A stretch of DNA of 64,000 bases from a virus: positions 25,272 through 89,271 of IMG/VR virus record IMGVR_UViG_3300042888_001972; one strand, 5' to 3'. The translations under genes were made by a program, and so were the position numbers. The notes beneath the pieces are model-generated. The model was given only the letters and a program-made list of their open reading frames with translations, had not been told where the DNA came from and did not search any database. This document shows positions 1-8,098 of the stretch, in pieces (positions within the stretch are counted from its first letter, which is position 1; the number at the start of each line of letters is the position of its first letter).

Positions 1-3000
1 CTGTTACACGGAAATCGTATAAACCTCGGTCTCTTCTGATTGAATCTAATATAGGGTTAACACTATCTAAGAATTGTTGTCTAACAACTTGGTCGTTTTG
101 TTCAAACAATAATCTTACCGCTACTGCTGATATTAACTTACGAGCTTGAAGTAATAATCTTCTTACATTCAATCTGTTAAGTGCTGTGTCAGCAACTTGT
201 AATGTTTTATTACCCCAAATAACCGTACCAACATCTGAGAAAGTTGCGATAGGGTTAATTCTACCTTGGTATAATGTATCTCTATCTTCTTGAGTCAATT
301 TAACTCTTGCTTTAACTGAGTTTACAAGACCTCTTGTGTAACCCGCTGATGCGAACCATGGGAAAGCAATGTTGTCTGTTAATGCTAAGTTTCTACAAAC
401 TTCACCTGTTGCAGGTAAATAAATTTGTGTATTATTAACAGTATCTCTTGTTAAAATCCAAGGATAGTAAGTTGCAGTATAATTAGAGTCAATTCCAGTA
501 TTATCTAAGTTATCAACCGCCTCTTGAGAATAGATAACATCTTGTGGATTTGTTGAATCCGGTGTGTACATTCTATAATCAGGAGTTGTTGTAATATAAA
601 CAGAATCCGCTCTTTGGAATTGAACCATATCAATTGTTTCTTCAACTAAGTTTGAGTTATTAACATAATCAATACTTGCTGTTGCTAATACATTAATATT
701 AGTAGCTTCAGGATTCGCAAATGTTAATATACCAAGTAAGTAAGCGTAATAGTCAGTGTTTGCAAAATCTTGAGTATTATTTTCAACTACAATACGTTTG
801 AATAAACCTTCACCTGTTGCATTTGGATATCTTGTTGATACCGATGCTCCTGCTAAAAATCCTGATTGACCTAATTGGAATCTATCTTCATTTGTACGAT
901 ATTCTCTATAAATGTCCCATCCATCAAATCCACCAGCAAAACATAAAGTATATTTTCTTGAGTAAATGAAATAGTATGGATTTTCTTGAGTTTCAGGGTC
1001 TGTTCTAAACTCAGCTACACCACATTCAAAAGCAGTTTGACCACTTGTGTCATAACTATTTGAAATTGTTACAACTGTCGCTCCGGAGTCCATGTGAAAA
1101 CCTTTACTTACATAATTCCAAGCAGCGCCTTCAACAGGTGTTATTGAGTTCACCCAAGACGCTGGATTTTGTCTTCCTTTATATGATAAGAATGATTCGT
1201 CAATACCATATTGTGTTGAGAAACCTAAATAAGTTCTTCTAACAATATCACCAGGTGATTCAACTAAATTTGAACTACCTGTTGGGGTTCCAAATGGAGG
1301 GTTAGCGATTGTCTCACCAGGGAAAAAATATTTTGTTTTAAATACAGGGTATGGTGATGGGTTAGTCACTGATTCATATTCTCTTTGAGTATAACCTTCA
1401 AAACCACATGGTATTGCATCAATTGGTGCCTCATCAGCCAACTCAATCATTACATATTTTGATAATAATGCGTATTCACCATTAGTTGAACCTAATTTTT
1501 TAGCAACGAAGTTATTAGAATTAGGGTCCATATTACAATTAGTAAATTTCTCAATAACAATAGGGTTTGAATCCGTGTCAAAGAAATTTCTAACTAAAAC
1601 ATCAAATGTCATATTGTTAAATGATAAATTTGCGATAGACACTTTAACTTCAGTGTTTGCAGTACCCCCATCAGAGATTGAAACAAATTTAAATAATTTA
1701 TAAACTTTATTACCTCTTAATTCTGACACCAAATAAGGTGTACTAGGTGATTGATATCTTTCAACACTATAAGCAATTGAATTTGATTGTTCACTTCTAG
1801 CTTCAGGTAATGCAACTAATTGAGGGTTAATACCTTTAATATAACCTTGATTGAAAGCATATGCCAATGAACTTGGATAAATTTCTTCAACAAATAAAGG
1901 AACCTCATTTCTTGATTTTCCAAAATTATCAACACCTAACACTTTTGTAATAAACTTAGATGAAGTTGCCGATAAATTAGTTTCGAACGTAAAAATGTCT
2001 CCATCTTTTGTTACACCTGATAAACCAAATGATGCAAAAGGATTTTTATCCGTATCCACATATTGTTCGTTTGTTAATAACGTAACATTATTTTCATTAT
2101 TTACTTCATATATTTGTCCATGATTATCACTTGTCGAACTATTAGTATATAATGAAATACCTCTTGAACGAAGTGTTGCTACAACCATATTGTTAAATTC
2201 AGTATAAGCAGTACCAATAAATGTATAGTAATCACCCGAAATTGTTCCTGAGAAAGTTTGTGAGTCACCTGTTCCTGTAACTGATAAAGCACTTATATTA
2301 TAATCAAATGAGTATCCTGTATAAGCATTACCTGTATAATTATTAAAGTTAGCATAAAACCATGAGTCATTTTCAGATGCCGATAAATCGTTAGTTGCTA
2401 AGTTATTCGTATCTGAACCAAATTCATTTACAACTGTTGTGTAATTATTCGTAATATTATAATAATCTGTTTCAGGAATTGCTCCATAAATAAATGCTGT
2501 TGTAGCAGTTAAAGTATTATTATCAACTGCATTATAAATATTTGCAGTAAAATCAGTGTCAAATGTAGATACGCTACCATCAGATAATCTATATTGTGTG
2601 TTTAAGTTAGTCTGAACCGCAGATGGGAATGAACCACTAATAAAATTAACGGTACCCGCACTCGTTGCACCTGTAAAAGATACAGACCAAGCAGTTGCTC
2701 CGGTTGGACTTTGTGTAATTGTTGTTGGGTCAACATTTGCAGTAACTCTAATACTCCAAGATGGACCAGCATCATATCCTGACAATCCTAAGATTCTTGT
2801 CACGAACAACTGATTCGATTGTTGTAAGTAAGATTTAGCTATGTATGCCGCCTCATATTTAGGGATTTGTGTGTTAACAAATTTAGTTGGTTCTGTTCCT
2901 CCGAAAAAGGCTTGGAACTCATCGTAGTTTGTTATGAATACCGGTTCAAATGCAGGACCTCTTAAAGTCTCACCAACTAAACCTAGGGTAGTAACACCCA

Positions 3001-3088
3001 CACTTTGTGCTACGAATGATAAGTCAGTTTCAGAAGTGTATACCCCCGGTGAAACGAAAACTTTTTGATTTGCTTGTGCTGTTGCCAT
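1..3088 (-). CDS. Contractile tail sheath protein (gp18-like), C-terminus beyond window edge
   Basis: Translation of the minus strand from the ATG at 3088 is open for about 1,029 codons to the left edge. The N-terminus reads VFVSPGVYTSETDLS, the usual start of phage sheath proteins (F-x-SPGVYTxExD). Near the edge is a conserved C-terminal sheath block: an R-x-L-L-x-ARKLISA helix, then LLFEQND, then an RGLYDF segment, so only a short tail is missing. The sheath polymerises around the tail tube and contracts during infection. It is much longer than T4 gp18 (about 660 residues), with extra Ser/Thr/Asn-rich beta domains between the conserved ends. A TATTTATC box lies 33 nt upstream. Family is clear; the role of the inserted domains is not. 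Confidence 0.92.
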   Translation of the reverse strand, partial: MATAQANQKVFVSPGVYTSETDLSFVAQSVGVTTLGLVGETLRGPAFEPVFITNYDEFQAFFGGTEPTKFVNTQIPKYEAAYIAKSYLQQSNQLFVTRILGLSGYDAGPSWSIRVTANVDPTTITQSPTGATAWSVSFTGATSAGTVNFISGSFPSAVQTNLNTQYRLSDGSVSTFDTDFTANIYNAVDNNTLTATTAFIYGAIPETDYYNITNNYTTVVNEFGSDTNNLATNDLSASENDSWFYANFNNYTGNAYTGYSFDYNISALSVTGTGDSQTFSGTISGDYYTFIGTAYTEFNNMVVATLRSRGISLYTNSSTSDNHGQIYEVNNENNVTLLTNEQYVDTDKNPFASFGLSGVTKDGDIFTFETNLSATSSKFITKVLGVDNFGKSRNEVPLFVEEIYPSSLAYAFNQGYIKGINPQLVALPEARSEQSNSIAYSVERYQSPSTPYLVSELRGNKVYKLFKFVSISDGGTANTEVKVSIANLSFNNMTFDVLVRNFFDTDSNPIVIEKFTNCNMDPNSNNFVAKKLGSTNGEYALLSKYVMIELADEAPIDAIPCGFEGYTQREYESVTNPSPYPVFKTKYFFPGETIANPPFGTPTGSSNLVESPGDIVRRTYLGFSTQYGIDESFLSYKGRQNPASWVNSITPVEGAAWNYVSKGFHMDSGATVVTISNSYDTSGQTAFECGVAEFRTDPETQENPYYFIYSRKYTLCFAGGFDGWDIYREYRTNEDRFQLGQSGFLAGASVSTRYPNATGEGLFKRIVVENNTQDFANTDYYAYLLGILTFANPEATNINVLATASIDYVNNSNLVEETIDMVQFQRADSVYITTTPDYRMYTPDSTNPQDVIYSQEAVDNLDNTGIDSNYTATYYPWILTRDTVNNTQIYLPATGEVCRNLALTDNIAFPWFASAGYTRGLVNSVKARVKLTQEDRDTLYQGRINPIATFSDVGTVIWGNKTLQVADTALNRLNVRRLLLQARKLISAVAVRLLFEQNDQVVRQQFLDSVNPILDSIRRDRGLYDFRVT

Positions 3089-3121
3089 TATCTAATTATT
3101 CTATTGCAGATTTATTTTATA

Positions 3122-3130
3122 GATAAATAT
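3122..3130 (-). promoter_or_regulatory. TATTTAT box upstream of tail sheath gene (candidate late promoter)
   Basis: The minus strand reads ATATTTATC here, 33 nt before the sheath ATG. It is one of a set of TATTTAT(A/T/C) boxes found upstream of virion genes in this window. Late-promoter function is inferred. Confidence 0.4.
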
Positions 3131-3208
3131 TCAATAAAATATCAAAAAACTTTACTTTTAGATATGTATTTGTAAAGAGTATGAATTAATTCTACCTTTT
3201 TTCTACCT

Positions 3209-3370
3209 ATGAAACAGACAAAAGAAATCAAGAATATTAAAATTGACCCCGCCGTACACGACATACTGAAAAAGTACTGTGAAAAGCGAGGATTAAAAAT
3301 TTATAAGTTTTTGGAAAAATTAATCGTAGAAACCTGTAAAGAGAAGAAAGATATCTACGGTGAGAATTAA
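3209..3370 (+). CDS. Small ribbon-helix-helix-like protein (53 aa)
   Basis: This 53-codon ORF fills the gap between the divergent sheath gene and the convergent gp15-like gene. The protein is basic. A short strand (KNIKIDPAVHD) is followed by two predicted helices (ILKKYCEKRGL and IYKFLEKLIVE), the pattern of CopG/Arc ribbon-helix-helix DNA-binding proteins, which act as dimers. That fold suggests a small transcriptional regulator. It overlaps the 3' end of the convergent gene by 4 nt. A TGTATTTG sequence about 40 nt upstream resembles the host -7 box with one mismatch, so expression from host polymerase is possible. The fold call rests on pattern only. Confidence 0.6.
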   Translation: MKQTKEIKNIKIDPAVHDILKKYCEKRGLKIYKFLEKLIVETCKEKKDIYGEN

Positions 3371-4404
3371 ACTAATAAGTTTTCAAACTGAATTGTTGAC
3401 TCTAAACTATCATTAGTTTTAATAACATCAATACGTAAAATATCATTAGTGGTTATTTGAATATTTTGAACATCCGTCCCAAAATAATCTCCATTAATAT
3501 AGACATCATATGAATCTACGTTAATCCAATTTGAAAAAGAAAGATTTGCAGTATACGCAACTACATCACTTAAACTATCATTACCTACAATAAATAAATA
3601 ATTCTCTAAAAACTCATTTGGATTTTTTGGGAATTTTTCTCTTTTAGTATTGCCTGTTCCTGTTAATTCCATAAGTTGGGTCACTCTTGCAATTGCAGGC
3701 TTAACCTGAAATTCTTCTTCATCAATCAAATAACCTAACATGGTAAAATCATATGATTGAACATAATACTTCCTTGACTCCAAACTCATTTGAGATTCAT
3801 CGGAAACATTATTCATAATAATTGGAACGTATTGACCCTTGATAAATGTATATGCCTGTCTTGATGAAAACTTCTGCATAATTATTTTATTCAACTGATT
3901 AAGTTCTCTCATTCGATTACAAATTATCTTAACACTATAATTGATATCCACGGGAACCGGTTGAGGTATTGTGTAGATATCCATTCCTTGTTCGTTTCCA
4001 TTCCAAGTTGGAACAGATGCATAATAGAATTGTTTTCTATCCGGGATTGTGTATTGTAATGATGGATTGGTACCAAACTTAACTTCAGGACTTCTAACTA
4101 CCGTGATAAAGGGCGGGGATGGGTTATAATCTAAATCCACAAATAAGGCAGTCTCAACGTATTGAGTCCAGTTTTGAGTTGTGATTATAATATCCACCAT
4201 TGGAACTATTTTCCCTGCGGTGACAACCTCTAAATCAGTTTTAACAAAATCTAACATTCCTCTATCTAAATCGGCGTGTAGTACTGATTTAGGAAGATAT
4301 GTTCCGTCTTTATTAATATATTCCAATAGTTGTTCCCTACGAGCAGACAATGTCTTCTGTGGTACTAATGGTAATGTTGGTATAACTTTCTTTGGTAATG
4401 GCAT
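3367..4404 (-). CDS. Virion protein, possible tail sheath stabiliser (gp15-like)
   Basis: 345 residues, ATG start, second gene in the minus-strand group after three small genes and a gp14-like gene, just before the sheath. The middle (about residues 60-240) contains IVPMVDIIITTQNW, a proline-bounded beta region, VPVDINYSVKIICNRMREL and a helix followed by KFSSRQAY, then a segment ending in FTMLGYLIDEEEF. This order (beta strand, Pro-rich loop, Y-x-[VI]-x-I motif, helix, late beta strands) resembles T4 gp15, which caps the sheath at the head-proximal end of the tail. The C-terminal 100 residues look like an added beta-sandwich. The position next to the sheath gene supports a tail role. Similarity is weak, so gp15 is a suggestion only. 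Confidence 0.5.
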   Translation of the reverse strand: MPLPKKVIPTLPLVPQKTLSARREQLLEYINKDGTYLPKSVLHADLDRGMLDFVKTDLEVVTAGKIVPMVDIIITTQNWTQYVETALFVDLDYNPSPPFITVVRSPEVKFGTNPSLQYTIPDRKQFYYASVPTWNGNEQGMDIYTIPQPVPVDINYSVKIICNRMRELNQLNKIIMQKFSSRQAYTFIKGQYVPIIMNNVSDESQMSLESRKYYVQSYDFTMLGYLIDEEEFQVKPAIARVTQLMELTGTGNTKREKFPKNPNEFLENYLFIVGNDSLSDVVAYTANLSFSNWINVDSYDVYINGDYFGTDVQNIQITTNDILRIDVIKTNDSLESTIQFENLLV

Positions 4405-4405
4405 T

Positions 4406-4942
4406 TTATTTCTTAACTACAAATAATTTATTTTGTGAATTTATCATATCAACTTCAGTTGCACTATAAATTGGTTCTCCACTTGATTTATAAACAAATG
4501 AATCATACTTGTATGGATTATAGGTAACAATCATATCTGATGATGGTGTTGGTATGTCATCACAAGGGTATTCACAAAAATCCATTAAATCCCCAATAAC
4601 AAACGCATGGACATTTTTTGATTTTTCCGAACGAACTCTGTCTTTCCCACCTTTTCTAACTCTAAACTCAACATCCCCTAATTTAACATAATCCGCATGC
4701 ATTATGACTTTAGATTTATATGTTACCGAAAAAGTATGTTTGTGAAGGTTATAATAAACCATAACTCTTTTTCCAATATGACTTTCTTCTGAGTTATCGT
4801 GTCCACATTTATGACAAATATAAGGGTCGTCACCACCATCAGCTAAATCCCATGACCAACCACACTCGTCACAAATTACTTTATCTTTTGTGACAATTTC
4901 AAATATTCTTCTTAATTGAGATTCTTTAACTAATACTTTCAT
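4406..4942 (-). CDS. Zinc-ribbon protein with putative capsid-targeting N-terminal peptide
   Basis: 178 residues. The first 17 residues (MKVLVKESQLRRIFEIV) form an amphipathic helix with the E-S-x-L core found at the ends of several unrelated proteins here. A four-cysteine zinc ribbon follows: CDECGW at about residue 24 and CHKCGHDN at about 43, with a Trp/Asp-rich loop between. The rest is a basic beta-rich domain of unknown function. The gene lies 2 nt from its downstream neighbour in a tail/neck gene group, so a virion-associated or packaged protein is plausible. No enzyme family is recognised. Confidence 0.6.
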   Translation of the reverse strand: MKVLVKESQLRRIFEIVTKDKVICDECGWSWDLADGGDDPYICHKCGHDNSEESHIGKRVMVYYNLHKHTFSVTYKSKVIMHADYVKLGDVEFRVRKGGKDRVRSEKSKNVHAFVIGDLMDFCEYPCDDIPTPSSDMIVTYNPYKYDSFVYKSSGEPIYSATEVDMINSQNKLFVVKK

Positions 4943-4944
4943 TA

Positions 4945-5346
4945 TTAATAATGTGTTGATACCGATTTAACCGGTAATTTAAAATTATCTTGAACCCATT
5001 TTTTCATAGGTTCAACCCAATGGTCATCAAACATAGTGTCTAAATGTTCACCATATTTGCCCATAACTTCTAAAATAGGTGCTTGTTTTCTAAACGATTT
5101 AGTTGATGGATTATTTTCATAATAATCCACATCAAAATAATAAAAAACTATGTCAGTATCATCTTCCCCATTCCATTCTCCTTTAAAGAACATTAAAAAG
5201 TTTTCATCATCCTTATCTATATCCTCATAACCATCTTCGTCAGAACCAGTCCCATAGACCCAATCCATTTCACTTGGGTTTAGATAACTATCAATGTACT
5301 GATAGATGGCATTAAATAATTTACTCTCTGTTATTATGTATTCCAT
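4945..5346 (-). CDS. Acidic hypothetical protein, paralogue of the adjacent gene
   Basis: 133 residues, very acidic, with many Asp, Glu and Tyr. It starts MEYIITESKLFNAIYQYID, nearly identical to the start of the next gene upstream. The two also share a central FYYFDVDYYE / FIYIVKEYYS strand and a C-terminal W-x-x-P-x-KKW block, so they are a tandem duplication. The start codon shares one base with the stop codon of the paralogue (TAATG), which suggests translational coupling. Function is unknown. The N-terminal E-S-x-L peptide is the shared putative targeting sequence. Confidence 0.6.
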   Translation of the reverse strand: MEYIITESKLFNAIYQYIDSYLNPSEMDWVYGTGSDEDGYEDIDKDDENFLMFFKGEWNGEDDTDIVFYYFDVDYYENNPSTKSFRKQAPILEVMGKYGEHLDTMFDDHWVEPMKKWVQDNFKLPVKSVSTHY

Positions 5347-5735
5347 TAATCAGCTACAATTGTTTTAACGGGTAATTCAAATTTATTTTCAAACCATTTT
5401 TTAAAAGGTCCTTTCCAATATTCACCAAACATTGTTTCTAACGTTCCATAATCATTAACAATTAAAATTGGTGTTTGATTTATAAAAGATTGTCTTGAAG
5501 GTTCATCTGAATAATATTCCTTTACAATATAAATAAATAACATCCCATTTTCATCATAATCACCATCATATTCAGTCTTAAAAAACTCCGTAATATATGG
5601 ATTTTCTTTGTCATCATGTTCATCATCATTCCAAGTTGTTGGATTAAAATAATCAATTTTATCCACATCATATGACCCATCAATATACTGATAGATTGCG
5701 TTAAATAATTTACTCTCTGTTATTATGTATTCCAC
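5346..5735 (-). CDS. Acidic hypothetical protein, tandem paralogue; GTG start preferred
   Basis: A longer reading frame opens at a GTG at 5762 but would overlap the upstream gene by 26 nt. A second GTG at 5735 begins exactly where the paralogue begins (V/M-EYIITESKLFNAIYQYID), leaves a 1-nt gap after the upstream stop, and has an AGAGGAA stretch a few bases before it. The 5735 start therefore gives 129 residues. The protein is acidic, with the same strand and W-x-x-P-x-KKW pattern as its neighbour. Function is unknown. Divergence between the copies is greatest in the Asp/Asn-rich middle. Confidence 0.6.
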   Translation of the reverse strand: MEYIITESKLFNAIYQYIDGSYDVDKIDYFNPTTWNDDEHDDKENPYITEFFKTEYDGDYDENGMLFIYIVKEYYSDEPSRQSFINQTPILIVNDYGTLETMFGEYWKGPFKKWFENKFELPVKTIVAD

Positions 5736-5736
5736 A

Positions 5737-6249
5737 TTATATTCCTCTAAATTCGTTTTCACTTACATAAGTGGCAACAACACTTCTATAAAATGGTTTA
5801 TATCCACCATACGTGTGTTTATTATCTGACCTAACATATCCATCATCACTTACTACATAATATCTAACTCGGTCTTCAGTTTCATAATACCCAAGATAAT
5901 CTCCTTGGAATATCTCAACACCCAATTCATCAAGAGTTTTCTGATACAATGAGAATTTCATATTACCCGGTTCTTGTAATTCAACTCGAGAATTACCATA
6001 ATTTTTAGATGTTGGAGCCATTACCTGAACCAAACCTTGTAATTCAACAGGGGCCATGAATTGGATACCATCTTCCGTAACCTCACCATAAACATCATCT
6101 GTTTTGGTTTTATATCTATCGATACGATATAGGATTACCGTGAAGTTCATATCACCCAATAACCACTCCTCACCCATACCGATGTCTAAAGCGTAATCCT
6201 CCGCTCCGAAGAATTTACCTAATCTTGTAATTGGAACTAATTTTTGCAT
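5737..6249 (-). CDS. Virion neck protein, possibly gp14-like
   Basis: 170 residues; first gene of the minus-strand neck/tail group. The segment GAEDYALDIGMGEEWLLGDM is followed by an LYRIDR strand, a DDVYGEVTEDG loop and a Pro-rich region, then QEPGNMKFSLYQKTLDE, a GDYLGYYETED segment and a final PFYRSVVATYV strand. The DDVYGE loop, the GDYLGYYE turn and the PFYR motif are reminiscent of the T4 neck protein gp14, which with gp13 closes the filled head before tail joining. The position beside gp15-like and sheath genes fits. A TATTTATC box ends 5 nt before the ATG. Assignment is tentative. Confidence 0.5.
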   Translation of the reverse strand: MQKLVPITRLGKFFGAEDYALDIGMGEEWLLGDMNFTVILYRIDRYKTKTDDVYGEVTEDGIQFMAPVELQGLVQVMAPTSKNYGNSRVELQEPGNMKFSLYQKTLDELGVEIFQGDYLGYYETEDRVRYYVVSDDGYVRSDNKHTYGGYKPFYRSVVATYVSENEFRGI

Positions 6250-6254
6250 ATATT

Positions 6255-6262
6255 GATAAATA
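6255..6262 (-). promoter_or_regulatory. TATTTATC box 5 nt upstream of gp14-like gene
   Basis: TATTTATC is followed by AATAT and the ATG at 6249. It heads the minus-strand neck/tail gene group. If it is a -10 element, the transcript would have almost no leader. Confidence 0.45.
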
Positions 6263-6304
6263 CTTCAATATCAACTATATTTAATTCAAATATTTTTTGT
6301 ATAG

Positions 6305-8056
6305 ATGGATGTAAGTCTCGAGTCAAAAGCATTGTCCCTATTGGAAACCTATGAAGGTGGTAATAACTACCTGATTGAGTTAAAACGAAAGTCTCAATTA
6401 AATAGAAAATTTTATCCCACAAGGAGTCAATCAGAATACATTATTAACAATCATGATAAACAACCCAAAGTCGCTAAGAAATGGGTTATTCTTGATGCCT
6501 ACTTTGCACAAAAACTTGCAGATGATAAACTATACACCGAAATACCACAAAAAGTTTGGGTAGAAAAACTATTATCTGATAAAGAAAAGGCATTTCATAT
6601 TTGGGGTAAAGTATTCGAAAACGAGGAATTATATCACTTTTGGTTACCTAAAGCCGCCATCATTAAAGATAATACCGTTAAGGATGTTGTTATTGATTAT
6701 TCAAAATATTCTAATCGTCCCCCTCTTGAACACCAAAAAGAAGCTATCCAAAAATTAGTTGAGAATAAAAAGTTTATCCTTGCCGATGATATGGGTCTTG
6801 GTAAAACCACTTCAACGATTATTGCCGCATTAGAGACCGGAGCAAAGAAAATTTTAATTATTTGTCCGGCGACTCTTAAAATTAACTGGAAACGAGAGAT
6901 TGAAAATTATTCTGACCGACCAATTTTTATTTCAGAAGGAAAACAATTTAGTACAGAAGATGACTTTGTTATTGTCAACTACGACATTATAAAGAATTTT
7001 CACGACCCAAAAAAGAAAGACGATTCTCTCATTTTAATGTCAAAATTTGATTTGATTATTATTGATGAAGCACATTATATTAAAAACGCTCAAGCTCAAC
7101 GAACAAAACTTATCAACGATATAACCAAGAGTGTTGATAGATTATGGTTGTTAACCGGTACACCGATGACTTCCCGTCCAATAGATTATTTTAACTTACT
7201 TAGTTTAATTGATTCACCTGTTGCCAAGAATTGGATGGCGTATGTTATTCGTTATTGTGCCGGTTTTCAATTTAAAGTTGGTCCAAGAAAAATTTGGAAT
7301 GTCCAAGGAGCATCAAACCTTGAAGAATTACGAGATAGAACAGTTGGTCTAACATTAAGAAGATTAAAAGAGAATGTTTTAGATTTACCTGATAAAATTA
7401 TTACACCTGTTTATTTGAGATTAAAATCAAAAATGTATGAGGAAGTAATGGGTGATTATTATAATTGGTATGAAAAAAACCCTGAAGAATCAAAATCACT
7501 AACAGTACAATTCACCAAACTAACTAAAATTAGACAAATTATTGCAGATGAGAAAATTTCTCAAACAATTGAAATTGCTGAAAATATTATTGAACAAGAT
7601 AAAAAAGTAATCATCTTTTGTAATTTTACCGATTCATTAAATAAAATTACTGAACACTTTGGAAAGGCATCGGTTAAACTTGATGGGTCAATGTCCAAAG
7701 TTGAGAGACAGTTTAGTGTTGACCAATTTCAAGAGAATGATAAAATAAAAGTATTTGTTGGGAATATTAAAGCAGCCGGTGTCGGAATTACTTTAACTTC
7801 CGCAGAGGCAGTAATCTTTAATGACTTATCATTCTTACCATCTGACCACGCACAAGCAGAAGACCGAGCATATAGATATGGTCAAAAAAATAATGTATTA
7901 GTTTATTACCCAATTTTTGAAAATACAATCGAGGGAATCATTTACGATATACTCCACAATAAGAAACAAGTTATTGCAACCGTTATGGGTGATAATCAAA
8001 ATACTGCCGACGCAGCTCAAGAAATTTTAAAGAGAATTAATGAAATGCGTCGTTAA
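6305..8056 (+). CDS. SNF2-family DNA helicase/translocase
   Basis: 583 residues with all the SF2/SNF2 motifs: Walker A with DDMGLGKT at about 161-168, motif Ia PATLKINW at about 188, motif II DEAH at about 254-257, motif III LLTGTPMTSRP at about 282, and a C-terminal half ending in GVGITLTSAEAVIFND and AEDRAYRYGQ (motifs V and VI). The 140-residue N-terminal part has no clear domain. Small SNF2 proteins of this SMARCAL1-like type remodel forked DNA or strip bound proteins; in a T4-like phage the role may parallel UvsW in recombination and replication restart. The gene begins 55 bp from the divergent gp14-like gene. Family is certain, exact role is not. Confidence 0.9.
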   Translation: MDVSLESKALSLLETYEGGNNYLIELKRKSQLNRKFYPTRSQSEYIINNHDKQPKVAKKWVILDAYFAQKLADDKLYTEIPQKVWVEKLLSDKEKAFHIWGKVFENEELYHFWLPKAAIIKDNTVKDVVIDYSKYSNRPPLEHQKEAIQKLVENKKFILADDMGLGKTTSTIIAALETGAKKILIICPATLKINWKREIENYSDRPIFISEGKQFSTEDDFVIVNYDIIKNFHDPKKKDDSLILMSKFDLIIIDEAHYIKNAQAQRTKLINDITKSVDRLWLLTGTPMTSRPIDYFNLLSLIDSPVAKNWMAYVIRYCAGFQFKVGPRKIWNVQGASNLEELRDRTVGLTLRRLKENVLDLPDKIITPVYLRLKSKMYEEVMGDYYNWYEKNPEESKSLTVQFTKLTKIRQIIADEKISQTIEIAENIIEQDKKVIIFCNFTDSLNKITEHFGKASVKLDGSMSKVERQFSVDQFQENDKIKVFVGNIKAAGVGITLTSAEAVIFNDLSFLPSDHAQAEDRAYRYGQKNNVLVYYPIFENTIEGIIYDILHNKKQVIATVMGDNQNTADAAQEILKRINEMRR

Positions 8057-8069
8057 AACAATTTTTGAT

Positions 8070-8077
8070 TATTTATA
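8070..8077 (+). promoter_or_regulatory. TATTTATA box upstream of superoxide dismutase fusion gene
   Basis: TATTTATA lies 21 nt before the ATG at 8099 in a 42-bp gap after the helicase gene. It matches the boxes at the virion genes. Confidence 0.4.
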
Positions 8078-8098
8078 TGTAATGGTTAATCCAAACAT

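Noticed and set aside
1045-1242. Plus-strand ORF within the sheath gene
   Set aside because: Shadow of the continuous minus-strand sheath frame.
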